A stretch of DNA of 64,000 bases from assembly GCA_904424815.1 (NCBI GenBank), contig CAJGBI010000001.1:186001-250000 (forward strand), in the 5' to 3' direction. Every line of letters starts with the position of its first letter. The first letter of the stretch is position 1. The notes below the pieces were generated by a model that saw only the letters and a program-made list of their open reading frames with translations, was not told where the DNA came from and did no database searches. The position numbers and the translations under genes are program-made. The DNA is from Puniceicoccaceae bacterium Marseille-Q1082 (lineage in GTDB: Bacteria; Verrucomicrobiota; Verrucomicrobiia; Opitutales; Intestinicryptomonadaceae). Shown piece after piece: positions 60,772 through 64,000 of this stretch.

Positions 60772-61596
60772 ATGGAAGAAAATTTTTCTGAAGTTTCGCG
60801 CTTTGCGGCCGAATTTTCCGCGCGCCTCGCAGCCCGCGGGACGGCTTGCGCGGCAATCGTCCGCGGATGCCTCGACAGCACCAATTCGGAGGGGCTGCGG
60901 CTTTTGCGCTCCAAATCCGCCCGCCCGCCGTTTGCGGTGGCGGCCCTGCGCCAGAGCGCGGGGCGCGGTAGGCTCGGCAGGCGGTGGTTCTCGAAAGAGG
61001 GGGCGTCTCTTGCCATGTCGGTGTGCGTGGAGCTTGCGAAGTCGGCGGAGGTCATGGAGTCGTTTACCGTGAGGGCGGGGCTCGGCGTCTGCGGGGAACT
61101 TAGGAAGCTTTGCGGGGCGGAGCTGTTCGTAAAATGGCCCAACGACATTTATTCGCGCGGGGGAATGAAGGTAGCGGGAATGCTCGCGGAGCTCGAAATA
61201 GGCGCGGATGCGGCGGCGGCGGTTTTCGGGATAGGCGTGAACGTGGATTTTTCCGGACTTTCGGAGGGCGAAATTCCCGACGAAATCCGCGGCGCGGCAT
61301 GCGACTTGCGCTCCCTATCCGGAGGGGATTTCTCAGTATGCGACGTCGCGGCGGCGGCGGTCGCCGGAGTTTTGGGCGCGGAAAAATACCTCGGGCGGAC
61401 AGGGGGGGAGTTTGAAAAATTCGACTGGCTCAAAGGCAGGCGCGTAAACGCCGAGGCTGGCGCGGAAAAATTTTGCGGAATCGCCCGCGGAGTGGATTCG
61501 CGCGGGAGGCTGCGCGTGGCGCTCGAAGACGGAAGCGAAAGGCTTTTGTGCGGGGGGGAGGCAACTCTAAAAAAAGATTGGAGGCCCGCGCTGTGA
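60772..61596 (+). CDS. birA: Biotin--[acetyl-CoA-carboxylase] ligase
   Basis: A 274-residue enzyme attaching biotin to the carboxyl carrier protein. SAGRGRLGRRWFSKEG (the GRGRxGR biotinyl-AMP loop), LFVKWPNDIY and GMKVAGMLAEL are the catalytic blocks, with GIGVNVDF later and a small C-terminal SH3-like domain. It lacks the DNA-binding domain of E. coli BirA, so it should be a pure ligase. ATG 60772. Its TGA overlaps the GTG of menA. Confidence 0.92.
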   Translation: MEENFSEVSRFAAEFSARLAARGTACAAIVRGCLDSTNSEGLRLLRSKSARPPFAVAALRQSAGRGRLGRRWFSKEGASLAMSVCVELAKSAEVMESFTVRAGLGVCGELRKLCGAELFVKWPNDIYSRGGMKVAGMLAELEIGADAAAAVFGIGVNVDFSGLSEGEIPDEIRGAACDLRSLSGGDFSVCDVAAAAVAGVLGAEKYLGRTGGEFEKFDWLKGRRVNAEAGAEKFCGIARGVDSRGRLRVALEDGSERLLCGGEATLKKDWRPAL

Positions 61597-62498
61597 ACGC
61601 CGAATCCGAAAAGCCCGGGGCGCTGGAGGCGTGGTTTTTGGCGGCGCGCCCCAAGACGCTTTCAGCCGCCGCCGTTCCGGTGGTCGTCGGGGGGTCGCTC
61701 GCGAGGGCGGACGGGTTTTTCGAGCCCGCCGCGGTCGCGCTCTGCTTCGGGTTCGCGTTTCTCATGCAGATATGCGCGAACCTCATAAACGACCTCATAG
61801 ATTTTAAGAAAGGTTCGGACGGGGAGGGCAGGATAGGCCCGAGGCGCGCGTGCGCCCAGGGATGGATTTCCCCGGGGGCAATGCGGGGCGGAATCGCCGC
61901 GGTTGCGCTCTGCGCGGCGGCCTGCGGCTGCGGGCTGCTGTTTTACGGCGGGGCGGAGCTCGCGCTCGTCGGGGCGGCATGCATGGTTTTCGCTTACCTC
62001 TACACGGGCGGGCCGTTCCCGCTTTCGGAGCGCGGGCTCGGCGACGTCGCGGTGGTCGCGTTCTTCGGGTTTGTGCCAGTGTGCTTCACCTACTACGTCT
62101 GCGCGGGCGCGGTGACGGCGCGGGTTTTTGCGGCGTCGCTGGCGTGCGGCCTCGTCGTGGACACCCTGCTGGTTTTGAACAATTACCGCGACAGGTTTCA
62201 GGACGCCGAAAACGGAAAGCGCACGACGGTCGTTCTGTTCGGCGGGCGCGTCGGGAGCGCGATGTATCTGTGCTTCGGCGCGGCCGCGTGCATTATATGC
62301 GCCGCGTTCTTTTGTGAGAACCTGTGGGGCGCCCTCCTCCCCCAGCTATACCTGCCGGCGCACGCGGCGGTGTGGAGTGAAATGCTGCGCGCGAGAACCC
62401 CCGAAGAATACGGGGCCGCGCTCGCCGGCACCGCGCGCAACATGCTGCTTTTCGGGCTGCTGCTCGGGATAGGAATTCTTCTTCCCGCGCCGTTCTGA
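61593..62498 (+). CDS. menA: 1,4-dihydroxy-2-naphthoate polyprenyltransferase
   Basis: A 301-residue UbiA-superfamily membrane prenyltransferase of menaquinone synthesis. RPKTLSAAAVPVVVGGSLA near the start, the first Asp-rich motif NLINDLIDFKKGSD followed by IGPRRACAQGWISPGAM, and the second NNYRDRFQDAENGKRTTVV are the family hallmarks; about eight to nine membrane segments. GTG start with GGAGG just ahead and a 4-bp overlap with birA. Implies menaquinone-based respiration, which suits an anaerobe. Convergent with the esterase gene, 3 bp apart. Confidence 0.92.
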   Translation: MNAESEKPGALEAWFLAARPKTLSAAAVPVVVGGSLARADGFFEPAAVALCFGFAFLMQICANLINDLIDFKKGSDGEGRIGPRRACAQGWISPGAMRGGIAAVALCAAACGCGLLFYGGAELALVGAACMVFAYLYTGGPFPLSERGLGDVAVVAFFGFVPVCFTYYVCAGAVTARVFAASLACGLVVDTLLVLNNYRDRFQDAENGKRTTVVLFGGRVGSAMYLCFGAAACIICAAFFCENLWGALLPQLYLPAHAAVWSEMLRARTPEEYGAALAGTARNMLLFGLLLGIGILLPAPF

Positions 62499-62501
62499 CG
62501 G

Positions 62502-64000
62502 CTATTTTTCGCCTTTGAGGGATTGGAACGGCGGCACGGGGTTCCCTCCGGCGTCGAACAGGCAGGCGTCGGGTTTCGCCCACGGCTTCCAGAGGTATCT
62601 TGCGCCCTCTATTTCAGAGCCGTCGGGGGATTTCAATACGACCCTCTTGCCGTCGAACTCCGCGTCGGCGGCCGACCATTTGCCGCCGGACAGCATTTCA
62701 AATCCCCTGCATTTGCCGCGGCATTCCAGCCCTTTCCTGTATTTGAATCTCACTGTCGCGACTCCGCCCCTGAAATCTATTGAGCGCAGCGACGGGAAGA
62801 TTTTCCCGCTTCCCGCAAGCGCCGCCTTCGCGAGCCTTTTGCCGATTTCAATTTTGTCGCGCGGGTGGACGTCGTTTTCCTCGCCAGTGTCTATGGCGCA
62901 TACCATCGAGACATTTTTTAACTTTTTCGAGATTTTTTCCTGCTCGGCGCGCGTGAGCTCCCACTTCCAGGCGTTGTGCGACGGAAGCTGGACGAAGAAA
63001 AACGGCATCTCCGGCGAGCCGAAAACCTCCCGCCACTCGCCTATTAGCCCCTCGAATTTGTCGGCGAACCCATCGTGCGAATCCGATTCGCCCTGGTACC
63101 ATATTATGCCGCGCGCGGCGTATCCGCGCAGCGGGTTCACGCGCAGGTTGAAGAGCATCGACGGCGTAGACCACTTGTCGGGAGAATCCGGCCACGGCGC
63201 GAGAAACGGCGCAACAGTCCACGCGGGCGGGGGTTCTTTGCCCTCGGCTTTCGCCTTCCTTACGCGCTCTCCGTAAGTGCGCACGTCCTCGTCGAACTTC
63301 GCCTTTTCCTTTTTGTAGTCGTATTTTCTCGAACGCTCGGCGAAGTTTTCGCGCTCCCTCTTAAACAGGGGCGAATTTTCGTAGGTCTTGCGGCTCACCC
63401 ATGCGGCCATTTTTGTGCCCGGAGTTCCGGTGTACACTATGCCGACGGGCTTGCCGGACGCCTTCGCGAGCTCCGCCGCGAATATGTATGGTATGCCCTG
63501 CAACCCCCCGGCGTTCTGCGGGTTGGGGGAGACCCAGCGGCTCCCCTCGGGAAATTCCCTTTCGGGATCCTTGCCGATTCCCCGCGCGCTGAACATGCGG
63601 CTGCTCGACGCGCCCTGCGCAAAGTATCTGACGCCGGAGCCCGCGGATGAGTCGATATAGGCTTTCGCGCCGTCGATTCCGCGCAGTCCGAAGTCCATGT
63701 TCGACTGCCCTCCGGCGATCCACACGTCGCCGAATATTACGCCGGAGAAAGTCTTTGCGAGTTTCCCGTTTTCGTAAATTTTGACCTCGCGCGGCTCCGG
63801 AGAGCCCCCGGGCGTTTTGACGCGCGCGCTCCACTCTCCGTTTTCTCCGGCGCGCGCGGAAGATTTTTCGCCGAGGATTTCGATTTCGATTTTCGCCCCG
63901 GGCTCGGCTGTTCCCCAGATGTTGGCGGAGTTTTGCTGCAACATCATTCCGTCGGAAAATATGGCGGGGGTTTTGACTTCCGCCGTGGCGCAAAGATGCG
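62502..64000 (-). CDS. Sialate O-acetylesterase (SASA family), 5' end beyond window edge
   Basis: About 499 codons visible of an exported SGNH-type esterase. VWIAGGQSNMDFGL holds the catalytic serine; ARGIIWYQGESDSHDG and DTGEENDVHPRDKIEIG supply the other SGNH blocks, the last with the catalytic His/Asp. A beta-sandwich region precedes it (MMLQQNSANIWGTAEPGAKI). Upstream the same frame stays open to the edge and reads ATAEVKTPAIFSDG, so the signal peptide and start lie outside. It removes O-acetyl groups from sialic acids or plant glycans. Confidence 0.92.
   Translation of the reverse strand, partial: HLCATAEVKTPAIFSDGMMLQQNSANIWGTAEPGAKIEIEILGEKSSARAGENGEWSARVKTPGGSPEPREVKIYENGKLAKTFSGVIFGDVWIAGGQSNMDFGLRGIDGAKAYIDSSAGSGVRYFAQGASSSRMFSARGIGKDPEREFPEGSRWVSPNPQNAGGLQGIPYIFAAELAKASGKPVGIVYTGTPGTKMAAWVSRKTYENSPLFKRERENFAERSRKYDYKKEKAKFDEDVRTYGERVRKAKAEGKEPPPAWTVAPFLAPWPDSPDKWSTPSMLFNLRVNPLRGYAARGIIWYQGESDSHDGFADKFEGLIGEWREVFGSPEMPFFFVQLPSHNAWKWELTRAEQEKISKKLKNVSMVCAIDTGEENDVHPRDKIEIGKRLAKAALAGSGKIFPSLRSIDFRGGVATVRFKYRKGLECRGKCRGFEMLSGGKWSAADAEFDGKRVVLKSPDGSEIEGARYLWKPWAKPDACLFDAGGNPVPPFQSLKGEK

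Noticed and set aside
60423-61148. 241-codon minus-strand protein across birA
   Set aside because: Its first half is antisense to birA, a clear gene; only the part left of 60770 looks protein-like.
1-64000. CRISPR array, prophage or classic defence island
   Set aside because: No spaced short repeats, no phage structural genes and no restriction or toxin-antitoxin pairs were seen; only the 59.5-60.8 kb remnants and one IS look mobile.

Overview
The window is 64 kb of GC-rich, densely packed bacterial chromosome, with many 1-4 bp gene overlaps (ATGA, GTGA). The best guess is a Verrucomicrobiota member, probably an Opitutales-like anaerobe or facultative anaerobe from a gut or polysaccharide-rich habitat. 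This is inferred from several exported proteins with IPEP...RRKRA-type PEP-CTERM tails, from carbohydrate-active enzymes (GH5, CE15 glucuronoyl esterase, sialate O-acetylesterase, DUF1080 protein), from a glycyl radical enzyme with its activase, and from MenA. No rRNA or ribosomal protein is present to fix the taxonomy.

Layout. 1-6777 (minus strand): 5' part of ppk, then a likely operon secG / LolA-like / M29 aminopeptidase / rluD / metY, and a GNAT acetyltransferase. 6806-7930 (+): secreted GH5. 8268-10958 (-): valS. 11144-16375 (-): a tight four-gene operon galM / glycyl radical activase / glycyl radical enzyme / MFS sugar porter. 16465-22580 (-): parA / rnc / mfd / SurA-like PPIase. 22748-24442: tRNA-Arg and tRNA-Thr flanking an AT-rich ISL3-type insertion sequence. 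24548-28093 (+): a lipid-flavoured operon (TVP38, plsC, fabZ, flavodoxin-like/SCP2 fusion, acetyltransferase with a frameshift). 28543-37988 (-): export and lipoprotein housekeeping (acidic protein, lnt, secA, lepB, lepA). 38142-41969: Tat-type superoxide dismutase, CE15 esterase, a broken nitroreductase, an HdeD-like protein and a UDG-superfamily glycosylase. 42128-45797 (+): overlapping genes for a histidine decarboxylase-like PLP enzyme, a NimA-like flavoprotein and a TonB-dependent receptor. 46276-50552 (-): DUF1080-PHP fusion, LptC-like protein, tex. 50804-57553: four PEP-CTERM surface proteins, three of them tandem paralogues. 57782-59531 (+): NUDIX, DciA-like protein, nitrilase. 59532-60770 (-): decayed fragments that resemble parts of a polyvalent mobile-element protein. 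60772-64000: birA, menA, and a sialate O-acetylesterase cut by the window edge.

Most distinctive points: (i) the sugar-linked glycyl radical enzyme operon; (ii) a PEP-CTERM protein whose expected stop position is a TGC codon, so that it reads into a complete lipoprotein; (iii) the decarboxylase / NimA-like / TonB receptor operon; (iv) a pair of compensating frameshifts inside ppk and single-base damage in the acetyltransferase, either real mutations or sequence errors; (v) the decayed region 59.5-60.8 kb with a 30-bp direct repeat. All functions are assigned by reading the sequence; no database search was run.
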